A DNA stretch of 17,639 bases from Spongiibacteraceae bacterium (GTDB taxonomy: Bacteria > Pseudomonadota > Gammaproteobacteria > Pseudomonadales > PIVM01), in assembly GCA_030618505.1 (NCBI GenBank), contig JAUXDF010000018.1, forward strand, positions 1 to 17,639. The letters are read 5' to 3'. This document shows, in pieces, positions 1-7,481 of the stretch. Position 1 is the stretch's first letter, and each line of letters opens with the position of its first letter. The notes beneath the pieces are model-generated. The model was not told the DNA's origin, did no database searches, and saw only the letters and a program-made list of their open reading frames with translations. A program made the translations under genes and the position numbers.

Positions 1-1386
1 GATCCCAGCCGCGATCGGCCCTCCCAGTTTGCGGGTATTCGCACTGATATGGATTTGAATATTGTCGGTGAACCCTTGATGATCTACTGCAAGCCTACGG
101 CAGATATTTTGCCTCACCCAGAGGCTTGCCTGATCACGGGTATTACACCCCAGCAGGCTTTTGCCGAGGGCCTTAGTGAGCAAGAGTTTATTGGCCAGAT
201 TCATCAGCAGTTATCACAGCCGGGAACCTGTGGGGTGGGCTACAACAGCTTGCGCTTTGATGATGAAATTACCCGCTTTACACTGTATCGTAATTTTCAT
301 GACCCCTACGCCCGCGAATGGCAAAATGGTAATTCGCGCTGGGATATTATCGATATGGTGCGCTTGTGTTATGCCCTGCGACCGCAGGGAATTAACTGGC
401 CGCAACATGCAGATGGCAAACCGAGCTTTCGACTGGAGGATCTCACCAAGGCAAATGGCATTGGACACGAGGCCGCTCACGATGCTCTTTCTGATGTCTA
501 TGCCACGATTGCTGTTGCGAAGTTAATCAAGGAGAAACAACCAAAGCTTTATGACTTTGTGCTCAACAATCGTAACAAACACCAGTTGGCCAAACAGTTA
601 AACGTAGCGGCAAAAAAACCACTTTTGCATGTCTCCTCCAAGTTTTCCTCTGATCATGGTTGTGCCGCTATTGTGATGCCGCTGGCTTTGCATCCGAGTA
701 ATAAAAATGGTGTGCTGGTGTATGATCTCAGTGCGGATCCCCAGGCTTTGCTGGAGCTCGATGCTGAAACTATACGCGAGCGAATTTTCACGCCTAATAG
801 CCAGTTGCCTGAGGGTGTTGAGCGTATCGCGCTAAAAACGATTCATCTTAATCGCTGCCCGATAGTTGCGCCGGTAAAAATGCTTGATGCGGCCAGTGCC
901 GAGCGTTTAAAGATTGATACCGCTTTGTGTCGAGCGCACTACGACCGTCTGCTAAAAGCCGCTGATCTGGCTAACAAGGTGCAAGAGGTGTTTGCCTCCT
1001 CAAACCTGCCTGAGATTAAAGACCCGGATCGAATGCTTTATAGTGGTGGTTTCGCCAGTGATAATGATAAAGCCTGTATGGCGCATATTCGTAGCGCCAG
1101 TGCCGAAGATTTGGCGAGCAAGACTTTTGTGTTTGAGGATGCCCGCTTTGATGAGTTGTTATTTCGTTACCGGGCACGAAACTTTCCGCAAAGCCTATCC
1201 TCTGAAGAACAGCTGCAGTGGCAGGAGTTTTGTTATCAACGTCTGAGCGATGAAAGCATGGAGGCGGGTATTACCCTGGAGAGTTTTCAAGAGCGTATTG
1301 ACGAGTTGCTGGAAGCGCAACCGAGTGAAAATAAGCGTAAAATATTGGAGCAACTGCTGGACTGGGGAGATCAGTTACTGGCCTGA
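1..1386 (+). CDS. sbcB: Exodeoxyribonuclease I (5'-truncated by the window edge)
   Basis: ExoI degrades single-stranded DNA 3'->5' and acts in recombination and mismatch repair. The open frame runs from base 1 with no start. The first codons read DPSRDRPSQFAGIRTD, which matches E. coli ExoI shortly after its DYETFG motif, so roughly the first 20 residues, including the first catalytic acidic pair of the DEDDh exonuclease fold, lie outside the window. The remaining exonuclease motifs are present: GYNSLRFDDEITR near 238-276 and HDALSDVYAT at 478-507, with the catalytic His and Asp. The rest aligns by eye with E. coli ExoI through the SH3-like and C-terminal helical regions (RNKHQLA, YRARNFP). 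An internal ATG at 49 is not the start, because homology extends upstream of it. The next gene begins 126 bases downstream, after a repeat, so it is probably a separate transcription unit. Confidence 0.95.
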   Translation, partial: DPSRDRPSQFAGIRTDMDLNIVGEPLMIYCKPTADILPHPEACLITGITPQQAFAEGLSEQEFIGQIHQQLSQPGTCGVGYNSLRFDDEITRFTLYRNFHDPYAREWQNGNSRWDIIDMVRLCYALRPQGINWPQHADGKPSFRLEDLTKANGIGHEAAHDALSDVYATIAVAKLIKEKQPKLYDFVLNNRNKHQLAKQLNVAAKKPLLHVSSKFSSDHGCAAIVMPLALHPSNKNGVLVYDLSADPQALLELDAETIRERIFTPNSQLPEGVERIALKTIHLNRCPIVAPVKMLDAASAERLKIDTALCRAHYDRLLKAADLANKVQEVFASSNLPEIKDPDRMLYSGGFASDNDKACMAHIRSASAEDLASKTFVFEDARFDELLFRYRARNFPQSLSSEEQLQWQEFCYQRLSDESMEAGITLESFQERIDELLEAQPSENKRKILEQLLDWGDQLLA

Positions 1387-1400
1387 ATAATGCGCAATTC

Positions 1401-1468
1401 GTAGGGTGCGGCCCCCGCACCATTTGGCCTTGGGTTTCGAGAGCATTGGTGCGGAAGCCGCACCCTAC
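1401..1468. repeat. REPIN-like element: two inverted REP hairpins with GTAG ends
   Basis: The left unit is GTAG followed by a perfect 7-bp stem GGTGCGG/CCGCACC around a 3-nt loop (1401-1421). The right unit repeats the same stem, GGTGCGG-aag-CCGCACC, followed by CTAC (1448-1468), the reverse complement of GTAG. The two units are therefore inverted copies around a spacer of about 26 nt. This is the layout of a REPIN: paired REP sequences carrying the GTAG tetranucleotide recognised by RAYT (TnpA-REP) transposases. No RAYT gene is in the window. There is no T-tract, so a classical Rho-independent terminator is less likely, although the hairpins could stabilise the sbcB mRNA 3' end. Confidence 0.75.
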
Positions 1469-1512
1469 CAAGTTTACAGCCGCAAACCCGCACAGGAACA
1501 ACGATACAAAAC

Positions 1513-3285
1513 ATGCAAAAAGACACCAAAAAGATTGTCGGACTAAAACCCCTTATTGGCTACTTGCGCCCCTACAGTAAGCAGATTATCGCTGCACTGA
1601 TCGCCTTGACCTTTACCGCCGGCATCACACTTTCCCTCGGGCAGGGTATTCGCATTCTGGTCGATCAGGGTTTTTCAGGCTCTCCCGAGGATTTAAATTA
1701 TGCTGTTAGTATTTTTCTGGTCTTGGCAGTTTTATTGGCGCTAGGCACCTTTGTGCGTTTTTTTCTGGTCTCCTGGATAGGCGAGCGAGTTTGTGCCGAT
1801 CTTCGCAAAGCAGTCTTTAATCACGTAGTAGGTTTACACCCGAGCTTTTTTGAAAGTAATGGCAGTGGTGAAATTCAGTCGCGTATTACCACTGATACCA
1901 CTTTGCTACAAAGTGTGATTGGCTCATCGGTCTCCATTGCCCTGCGCAATATTTTAATGTTTATCGGTGGTGTTATCTGGTTGTTGATTACCAATGTTAA
2001 ATTGACTGCTATTGTTTTAATCAGTGTGCCGCTGGTGTTGGTACCAATAATTTTCTTTGGTCGGCGGGTGCGTAAACTCTCGCGCAGCAGTCAGGATCGG
2101 GTGGCTGATGCGGGTAGTTATGTGGGAGAAGCTTTGCGCAATATTAAAACGGTGCAGGCTTTTAATCATCAGGCGGCGGATCGCCAGCGTTTTGATCAAT
2201 ATGCTGAAGATGCTTTTAATGTGGCAGTGCGCCGTATTACTCAGCGCTCCTGGTTAAGCACCATTGCGATTACCTTGGTGCTGGGATCCATTGGTGGCAT
2301 GATCTGGGTCGGTGGCAATGATGTCGTTAAGGGTGTGATGAGCGCAGGCGAGCTGGCCGCTTTTTTGTTTTATGCGATGATGGTGGCCGTCTCTGTTGCC
2401 GCTGTCAGTGAAGTTATTGGCGAGCTGCAACGGGCAGCAGGTGCGACCGAAAGGCTAATGGAATTGCTGGCGGCAGATAATCTCATTAGCGCCCCAGCCC
2501 AGCCTGCACTTTTGCCCGAACCCCTGCGCGGCCAGCTGGAGCTGCAAAATATTCATTTTTGTTATCCTTCGCGGCCCCAGCAACCGGCGGTAGATAATCT
2601 GGCTTTATCCATTCCCGCTGGCAGTAGTATGGCCTTGGTGGGCGCTTCCGGGGCGGGAAAATCTACTTTGTTTGATTTAATTCTTCGTTTTTATGACCCG
2701 CAATCGGGCGGTATTCTTTTTGATGGTGTGGATATCAGCTTGCTCGACCCACAGGTGCTGCGCCAGCATATTGCTATTGTTCCCCAGCAGCCGGTATTGT
2801 TTTCAGGTAATGTCTGGGACAATATTCGTTACGGCAGGCCTGATGCCAGTGATGAAGAGGTAAAAGCTGCTGCCAAGGCCGCTTATGCTGCAGAGTTTAT
2901 TAAAACACTACCTCAGGCATATGATAGCGATCTTGGAGAGGGCGGTGTGCGTCTATCAGGTGGTCAGCGCCAACGTATTGCCATTGCTCGTGCGGTGCTG
3001 AAAGACCCGGAAATATTATTGCTTGATGAGGCGACCAGTGCGCTGGATGCCGAGAGTGAATATATGGTGCAGCAGGCCCTGGAAGAGCTAATGAAAAACC
3101 GTACTACCCTGGTCATTGCCCATCGCCTGGCGACTGTTATCAATGTTGATAACATCGCAGTGATGGAGCGAGGGCGGGTGGTGGAGATGGGAAGTCATAG
3201 CGAACTGCTGGGTAAATCACCGCTGTATGCTCGTTGGGCAAAGTTGCAGTTTGACGAGACAGCATTGATTGGCGATAAAATTTGA
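1513..3285 (+). CDS. ABC transporter, fused permease and ATPase (MsbA/BmrA-type half-exporter)
   Basis: A 590-residue half-transporter in the inner membrane that should work as a homodimer, exporting lipids, drugs or other hydrophobic compounds on ATP hydrolysis. The N-terminal part (about residues 15-310) has six hydrophobic segments of the type-1 exporter fold. The C-terminal ATPase has Walker A GASGAGKST at 377-385, the signature LSGGQ at 481-485, Walker B ILLLDEA ending in D505-E506, and the H-loop histidine H537 in VIAHRLA. All key ATPase residues are intact and length is typical for the family. The ATG at 1513 has only a weak, distant AGGA upstream, but no other in-frame ATG precedes the first helices. 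Substrate cannot be read from sequence: it resembles MsbA and multidrug half-exporters, but no kdsB/lpxK neighbour supports naming it msbA. Confidence 0.9.
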   Translation: MQKDTKKIVGLKPLIGYLRPYSKQIIAALIALTFTAGITLSLGQGIRILVDQGFSGSPEDLNYAVSIFLVLAVLLALGTFVRFFLVSWIGERVCADLRKAVFNHVVGLHPSFFESNGSGEIQSRITTDTTLLQSVIGSSVSIALRNILMFIGGVIWLLITNVKLTAIVLISVPLVLVPIIFFGRRVRKLSRSSQDRVADAGSYVGEALRNIKTVQAFNHQAADRQRFDQYAEDAFNVAVRRITQRSWLSTIAITLVLGSIGGMIWVGGNDVVKGVMSAGELAAFLFYAMMVAVSVAAVSEVIGELQRAAGATERLMELLAADNLISAPAQPALLPEPLRGQLELQNIHFCYPSRPQQPAVDNLALSIPAGSSMALVGASGAGKSTLFDLILRFYDPQSGGILFDGVDISLLDPQVLRQHIAIVPQQPVLFSGNVWDNIRYGRPDASDEEVKAAAKAAYAAEFIKTLPQAYDSDLGEGGVRLSGGQRQRIAIARAVLKDPEILLLDEATSALDAESEYMVQQALEELMKNRTTLVIAHRLATVINVDNIAVMERGRVVEMGSHSELLGKSPLYARWAKLQFDETALIGDKI

Positions 3286-3320
3286 GCGGCTGATTAAATT
3301 AACAATATGGATGGTGCATA

Positions 3321-3332
3321 GTAGGGTGCACC
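3321..3332. repeat. Degenerate solo REP-like motif
   Basis: GTAG is followed by the 8-bp palindrome GGTGCACC. The first nine bases, GTAGGGTGC, are identical to the ends of the REPIN-like element at 1401-1468, and GGTGCAT lies just upstream. It may be an eroded single REP. The 3286-3442 gap otherwise holds an AT-rich stretch before pyrB with a possible weak promoter (TTGAAA at 3371, TTAAAT at 3395, 18-nt spacing). Confidence 0.3.
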
Positions 3333-3442
3333 TAAAACAGGGCACAAGCGGCTCCCGCATCGTTTATGCCTTGAAAGCTACAGCCAAGCATTAATTAAAT
3401 ATTTAGATATTGATTAAGAAAAAATAAAGGTGGAGAAAAAAC

Positions 3443-4456
3443 ATGGGATTTCGAGGAAGTCATATTTTATCCATTACCCAATTTGAACGCGCTGAGATTG
3501 AACATATTTTTTCGGTGGCTGATCGTATGGAGCCCTATGCGCACCGCCAGCGTGCCAGCAAGGTGTTGGATGGCGCAATTTTGGGCAATATGTTTTTTGA
3601 GCCCAGCACTCGTACGCGTGTCAGCTTTGGTTGCGCTTTTAATTTGCTCGGAGGAGAGGTGCGAGAGACCACAGGAATAAAGAACTCGGCGATTGCCAAA
3701 GGAGAATCACTCTACGATACCGCACGAGTTCTCAGTGGTTATAGTGATGCAATCGTGATGCGCCACCCGGAGTCTGGTTCGGTGGCAGAATTTGCTGCCG
3801 CCAGTCGAGTGCCGGTGATCAATGGCGGGGACGGCGCTAATGAGCACCCTACTCAGGCACTGCTCGATCTGTACACGATAAAAAAAGAATTGCTTAGTCA
3901 TGACAGGACTGTTGATGGTTTGCGTATTGCCATGATTGGAGATCTTAAATATGGCCGTACCGTACACTCGCTTTGTAAACTGCTTTCACTCTACGATAAT
4001 ATCAAGCTGGTATTGATTTCACCGAAGGAATTGCAGATGCCTGCTGAGGTAGTGGAGAATTTGCGAGAGGCCGGGCATGAGGTGGTGGTTAGTGATCAGC
4101 TGGAAGAGAATATCCAGCACCTGGATATCGTTTATTCCACACGTATTCAGGAGGAGCGTTTTAGTTCGCCTGAGGAGGCGGATTTGTACCGTGGCCGTTT
4201 TCGCTTAAACCAGACAATCTATACTAAATATTGTGAGCCCAATACTGTCATTATGCACCCGCTGCCGAGGGATTCGCGGGTGGCGGCTAATGAGCTGGAT
4301 AACGATCTGAATGAGAATCCCAACCTGGCGATCTTTCGTCAGACCGATAATGGAGTATTAGTGAGAATGGCGCTTTTTGCCCTGGTGCTTGATGTGGTGG
4401 ATCTGGTGGATAAATATTCCCACGATGTGCGTTGGTATGCCGGCGGGCGTTTTTAA
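3443..4456 (+). CDS. pyrB: Aspartate carbamoyltransferase catalytic chain
   Basis: Condenses carbamoyl phosphate and L-aspartate to N-carbamoyl-aspartate, the committed step of de novo pyrimidine synthesis, in the cytoplasm. The carbamoyl-phosphate loop STRTRVSF is at residues 55-62, the catalytic-loop lysine is K86 in AKGES, and HPTQ is at 135-138. GDLKYGRTVHSL and HPLPR (272-276) are also conserved. At 337 residues it is longer than the 311-residue E. coli chain, with a C-terminal extension ending in YAGGRF. A strong ribosome site, AAAGGTGGAG at 3426-3435, sits 7 nt before ATG. No pyrI regulatory subunit and no pyrC' pseudo-dihydroorotase follows; nudF starts 4 nt after the stop. Whether this enzyme works as a bare trimer or with partners encoded elsewhere cannot be told here. 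Confidence 0.95.
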   Translation: MGFRGSHILSITQFERAEIEHIFSVADRMEPYAHRQRASKVLDGAILGNMFFEPSTRTRVSFGCAFNLLGGEVRETTGIKNSAIAKGESLYDTARVLSGYSDAIVMRHPESGSVAEFAAASRVPVINGGDGANEHPTQALLDLYTIKKELLSHDRTVDGLRIAMIGDLKYGRTVHSLCKLLSLYDNIKLVLISPKELQMPAEVVENLREAGHEVVVSDQLEENIQHLDIVYSTRIQEERFSSPEEADLYRGRFRLNQTIYTKYCEPNTVIMHPLPRDSRVAANELDNDLNENPNLAIFRQTDNGVLVRMALFALVLDVVDLVDKYSHDVRWYAGGRF

Positions 4457-4460
4457 TTCG

Positions 4461-5072
4461 ATGGAGACTTTTAGCCAAAAAGATGTCGAGCTGCTGGAAG
4501 CCAAAACGGTTTATGATGGTTACTTTCAGATAAAGACATTAAGTTTAAAGCACCGACTGTTTGCCGGCGGTTGGAGTCAAACAGTCACTCGCGAACTGTT
4601 TGAGCGTGGTGATGCGGTGGGAGTGTTGCTGTACGATGCCGATGCTGATCAGTTGGCTTTGGTGGAGCAGTTTCGCATTGGTCCTTATGTGCGTAAGGAT
4701 AATCCCTGGTTGCTGGAGTTGGTTGCCGGTATTGTTGAAATGAATGAAAGTCCGCAGCAGGTGGCTGAGCGTGAAAGTGTGGAAGAGGCTGGCTGTATAA
4801 TACAGGCTCTGGAGCCGATAGCCGGATATTATGCCAGCCCAGGAGCCTGTTCTGAGTATTTGAATTTATTTTGTGGCAAAGTTTGCATGGATGGCGTGGG
4901 TGGTCTTCATGGGCTTGAGCATGAGGCGGAGGATATTCGCGTTCACGTTCTCTCTTTTGAGGAGGCGATAAAAAAATTATCTCAGGGACATATAAAAAAT
5001 GCACTCACCATTATTGCTTTGCAATGGTTACAGTTAAATCATGACTGGATGCAAGAAAAATGGCGAGCCTGA
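4461..5072 (+). CDS. nudF: ADP-ribose pyrophosphatase (Nudix hydrolase)
   Basis: A Nudix hydrolase of the NudF type that splits ADP-ribose to AMP and ribose 5-phosphate, clearing a reactive NAD breakdown product. The Nudix box is complete: G90, E96, R104-E105, E108-E109 and G111, in the spacing Gx5Ex7RExxEExG. Upstream lie the family features FERGDAVGVLLYD and LVEQFRIGPY. The protein has 203 residues, close to the E. coli enzyme. The ATG at 4461 is chosen although the frame is open further upstream, because earlier starts would lie inside pyrB; it sits 4 nt after the pyrB stop, which suggests translational coupling. The 3' end overlaps thpR by 13 nt. Expression is therefore probably tied to pyrB. 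Confidence 0.9.
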   Translation: METFSQKDVELLEAKTVYDGYFQIKTLSLKHRLFAGGWSQTVTRELFERGDAVGVLLYDADADQLALVEQFRIGPYVRKDNPWLLELVAGIVEMNESPQQVAERESVEEAGCIIQALEPIAGYYASPGACSEYLNLFCGKVCMDGVGGLHGLEHEAEDIRVHVLSFEEAIKKLSQGHIKNALTIIALQWLQLNHDWMQEKWRA

Positions 5073-5617
5073 GGGTTTTTATTGCTCTGCTGGTGCCGGC
5101 GGATTTTTCTGCACAACTGGAGCAACAACTGCTGCCACTGCGTCAGCGTTTACGGGGGCTGCAACTGGCTTGGTTAAATAAAGAAAATTATCATTTCACG
5201 CTGGCATTTTTGGGTGAAACTGAAGTGGATAAACTCGAGGCACTTAAAACGCTGCTTGATGGTGTTGCTAGTAATCATGCGCCGATATCGCTAGAGCTTA
5301 ATTGCATCGATTTTTTCCCGAACCGTAAAAAAGTAAAGGTAATTGCCGCCTTGCCACTAGCGAATAAGCAGCTTGATGCGCTGCATAGAGATACCATCGA
5401 AAAACTCCAGTGTGATGATTATTCGGTCGATCATCGAAGTTTTAAACCACACTTGACACTGAGCAGAATAAAACAAAAACAGCTGGACTTGATTAACTTG
5501 GATGATCAAGAGCTTTCTCTAAAACAAAACTTTAATGCTATAGCCTTGATGAAAAGTGAGTCTACAGCGCAGGGCATGCGTTATACGCCTCTGTACAGTA
5601 GAGAGCTGTGTAAGTAA
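5060..5617 (+). CDS. thpR: RNA 2',3'-cyclic phosphodiesterase (2'-5' RNA ligase family, 2H)
   Basis: Member of the 2H phosphoesterase superfamily. Bacterial ThpR/LigT hydrolyses 2',3'-cyclic phosphate RNA ends and can reversibly join 2'-5' linked RNA ends in vitro. Both signature motifs are present: HFTL at residues 45-48, followed by AFLGE, and HLTL at 131-134, followed by SRIK. The protein is 185 residues, near the usual length. The ATG at 5060 lies inside the end of nudF, a 13-nt overlap in a different frame, so translation is likely coupled. It is the last gene of the pyrB-nudF-thpR run; a 191-base gap with a palindromic repeat separates it from murJ. Confidence 0.9.
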   Translation: MASLRVFIALLVPADFSAQLEQQLLPLRQRLRGLQLAWLNKENYHFTLAFLGETEVDKLEALKTLLDGVASNHAPISLELNCIDFFPNRKKVKVIAALPLANKQLDALHRDTIEKLQCDDYSVDHRSFKPHLTLSRIKQKQLDLINLDDQELSLKQNFNAIALMKSESTAQGMRYTPLYSRELCK

Positions 5618-5680
5618 GCGTATTTTTTAAAATAAGGTAACTATCCAGCATGATAAAATAAATACTCTGAACCCACCATT

Positions 5681-5761
5681 TTCGTCATCCCCGAAGTGTT
5701 TTGTCGGGGGTCCAGAGTCCTGCAAGCTGGATTCCGGCCAAAAGACTGCCGGAATGACGAA
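5681..5761. repeat. 81-bp palindromic MITE/REP-like repeat
   Basis: Perfect 8-bp terminal inverted repeats TTCGTCAT (5681-5688) and ATGACGAA (5754-5761) enclose two internal hairpins: CCCCGA/TCGGGG (5689-5694 with 5704-5709) and ATTCCGGC/GCCGGAAT (5731-5738 with 5748-5755), plus a central TCCAG/CTGGA pairing. It resembles the small CGTCATTCC-ended dispersed repeats found between genes in many proteobacteria (recognised from general knowledge, not searched). It contains no coding capacity. There is no obvious target duplication. The gap 5618-5808 holds this element and the murJ ribosome site only. Confidence 0.7.
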
Positions 5762-5808
5762 CTTTGTGTATTTGCTGAATAAGTTACAAAATAAGCGGAG
5801 ATATCTTT

Positions 5809-7398
5809 TTGTCTGAACCTTTGCCTGAGCCGCAAGCAAAAAAATCCACCAGTCTATTGCGCTCCAGCGCTGTGGTCGGTGTGATGACGATGTTGTCGCG
5901 AGTGTTGGGTTTGATTCGCGATATCGTACTGGCCGGTTTTATTGGTGCCAATGCCAATGCTGATGCCTTTTTTATTGCCTTTAAAGTGCCGCAGTTTTTA
6001 CGGCGGCTGTTTGCCGAAGGTGCTTTTTCGCAAGCTTTTGTGCCGGTACTGTCTGAATACCAAAGCATGCGAAGTTTTGCTGATGTTAAAGCCTTAGTTG
6101 ATCGAGTGGCGGGTGTGCTGGGACTGTCGCTGATTACGGTGACTGGTGTTGCGGTGATTGGCGCTCCGGTGTTAACAGCTTTGTTCGCTCCCGGTTTTGT
6201 CTCCCAGCCCTATAAATATCAACTGACCAGCGAGATGATTCGTATCACCTTTCCCTATTTGTTTTTGATTTCCATGACTGGTTTTTCTGGAGCAATATTA
6301 AATAGTTATGGGCGCTTTGCTGTGCCTGCTATTACGCCGATTTTTTTGAACCTGAGTTTGATCAGTTCAGCCATCTGGATCTCTCCTTATTTTTCAGAAC
6401 CTGTGTTTGCACTGGCATGGGGTGTAATGATTGCCGGGGTCTTGCAGCTGGCCTTTCAGGTGCCCTTTTTACATCAGCTGAAGTTACTGCCAAAACCGGT
6501 TCTTGATACCCGTGATGAGGGGGTGCGTCGTATTATGACGCTGATGTTGCCGGCTTTGTTCGGTGTATCAGTGAGTCAGATCAACCTGCTTTTTGATACG
6601 GTGCTGGCCTCTTTTTTACCCACCGGTAGCGTCTCCTGGTTGTATTATTCTGATCGTTTGGCGGAGCTGCCATTAGGTGTTTTTGGTATTGCGCTGGCGA
6701 CGGTGATATTGCCAAGCCTGTCTCGAAAACATGCGGAAAAATCCGCTGAGCATTTTTCGACAACCCTCGATTGGGCCTTGCGTACGGTATTGTTGATCAG
6801 TCTGCCGGCCTCAATTGCTTTGATTATTCTGGCTGAGCCGATTTTGATTACGCTGTTTCATTACGGTGAACTCAGTGATCGTGATATTGCCATGTCCGCA
6901 TTAAGCCTTCGGGCCTATGCCTCAGGCATCGTCGCTTTTATGTTGATCAAAGTGTTGGCTCCGGGGTATTACGCCCGTCAGGATATGAAAACGCCGGTCA
7001 AAATTGGTATTAAGGCGATGCTGGCCAATATGATTCTGAATGTCTTGTTTGTGGTGCCACTGCATTTCTATTACGGCATTGGTCATGTTGGTTTGGCGCT
7101 GGCGACGGCACTGGCTGCATTTTTAAATGCTGGACTATTATTTGTTGGGCTTTATCGTCCGGGCATTTTTGTTTTTCAGCCCGGTTTTGCCGCTTTGATA
7201 CTGCGCTATATTATTGCTTTGGCGGGGATGGTGGTTGTACTGTTGTGGATGGTTGATGCCCGCGAAGTTTGGTTAGTGATAGGCTGGTGGCAGCGGGTGC
7301 AGGATTTGCTGTTGTTGTGTCTGGCGGGAGTGGCGACTTATTTTGTATTGTTGTTATTGATGGGGCTGAAAGTGTCGGCCTTTGTCGGAAAGCATTAG
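5809..7398 (+). CDS. murJ: Lipid II flippase MurJ
   Basis: Multi-pass inner-membrane protein of the MOP/MVF family that moves lipid II to the periplasmic side for peptidoglycan synthesis. The 529 residues contain about 14 hydrophobic segments. Family hallmarks include SRVLGLIRD with R31 and R37, FLRRLFAEGAFSQAFVPV around residues 63-80 with R65-R66, and YYSDRLAELPLGVFGIALATVILP in the middle. These charged residues line the cavity in studied MurJ proteins. The start is TTG at 5809, supported by GCGGAG at 5795-5800, 8 nt upstream; the first in-frame ATG (5884) would remove residues of the first helix. Common neighbours rpsT and ribF are absent. Between it and the next gene (7399-7481) only an AT-rich stretch is seen. 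Confidence 0.95.
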   Translation: MSEPLPEPQAKKSTSLLRSSAVVGVMTMLSRVLGLIRDIVLAGFIGANANADAFFIAFKVPQFLRRLFAEGAFSQAFVPVLSEYQSMRSFADVKALVDRVAGVLGLSLITVTGVAVIGAPVLTALFAPGFVSQPYKYQLTSEMIRITFPYLFLISMTGFSGAILNSYGRFAVPAITPIFLNLSLISSAIWISPYFSEPVFALAWGVMIAGVLQLAFQVPFLHQLKLLPKPVLDTRDEGVRRIMTLMLPALFGVSVSQINLLFDTVLASFLPTGSVSWLYYSDRLAELPLGVFGIALATVILPSLSRKHAEKSAEHFSTTLDWALRTVLLISLPASIALIILAEPILITLFHYGELSDRDIAMSALSLRAYASGIVAFMLIKVLAPGYYARQDMKTPVKIGIKAMLANMILNVLFVVPLHFYYGIGHVGLALATALAAFLNAGLLFVGLYRPGIFVFQPGFAALILRYIIALAGMVVVLLWMVDAREVWLVIGWWQRVQDLLLLCLAGVATYFVLLLLMGLKVSAFVGKH

Positions 7399-7481
7399 TT
7401 TGGCAGACCTTAGTTGGCAGGTATTAATCCCCCCATTAACCAAACCTTAACTTGTTAGTTACAAATTAAATTGTGTAAGCT

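Noticed and set aside
4585..5004. 139-codon open frame on the - strand opposite nudF
   Set aside because: Pro/His-rich translation typical of an antisense shadow; nudF has a complete Nudix box.
7399..7481. Promoter or terminator between murJ and the NTF2-like gene
   Set aside because: Only a weak TTGTTA/TAAGCT pair (18-nt spacing) and an imperfect GGTATTAAT/ATTAACC pairing are visible; neither is strong enough to list.
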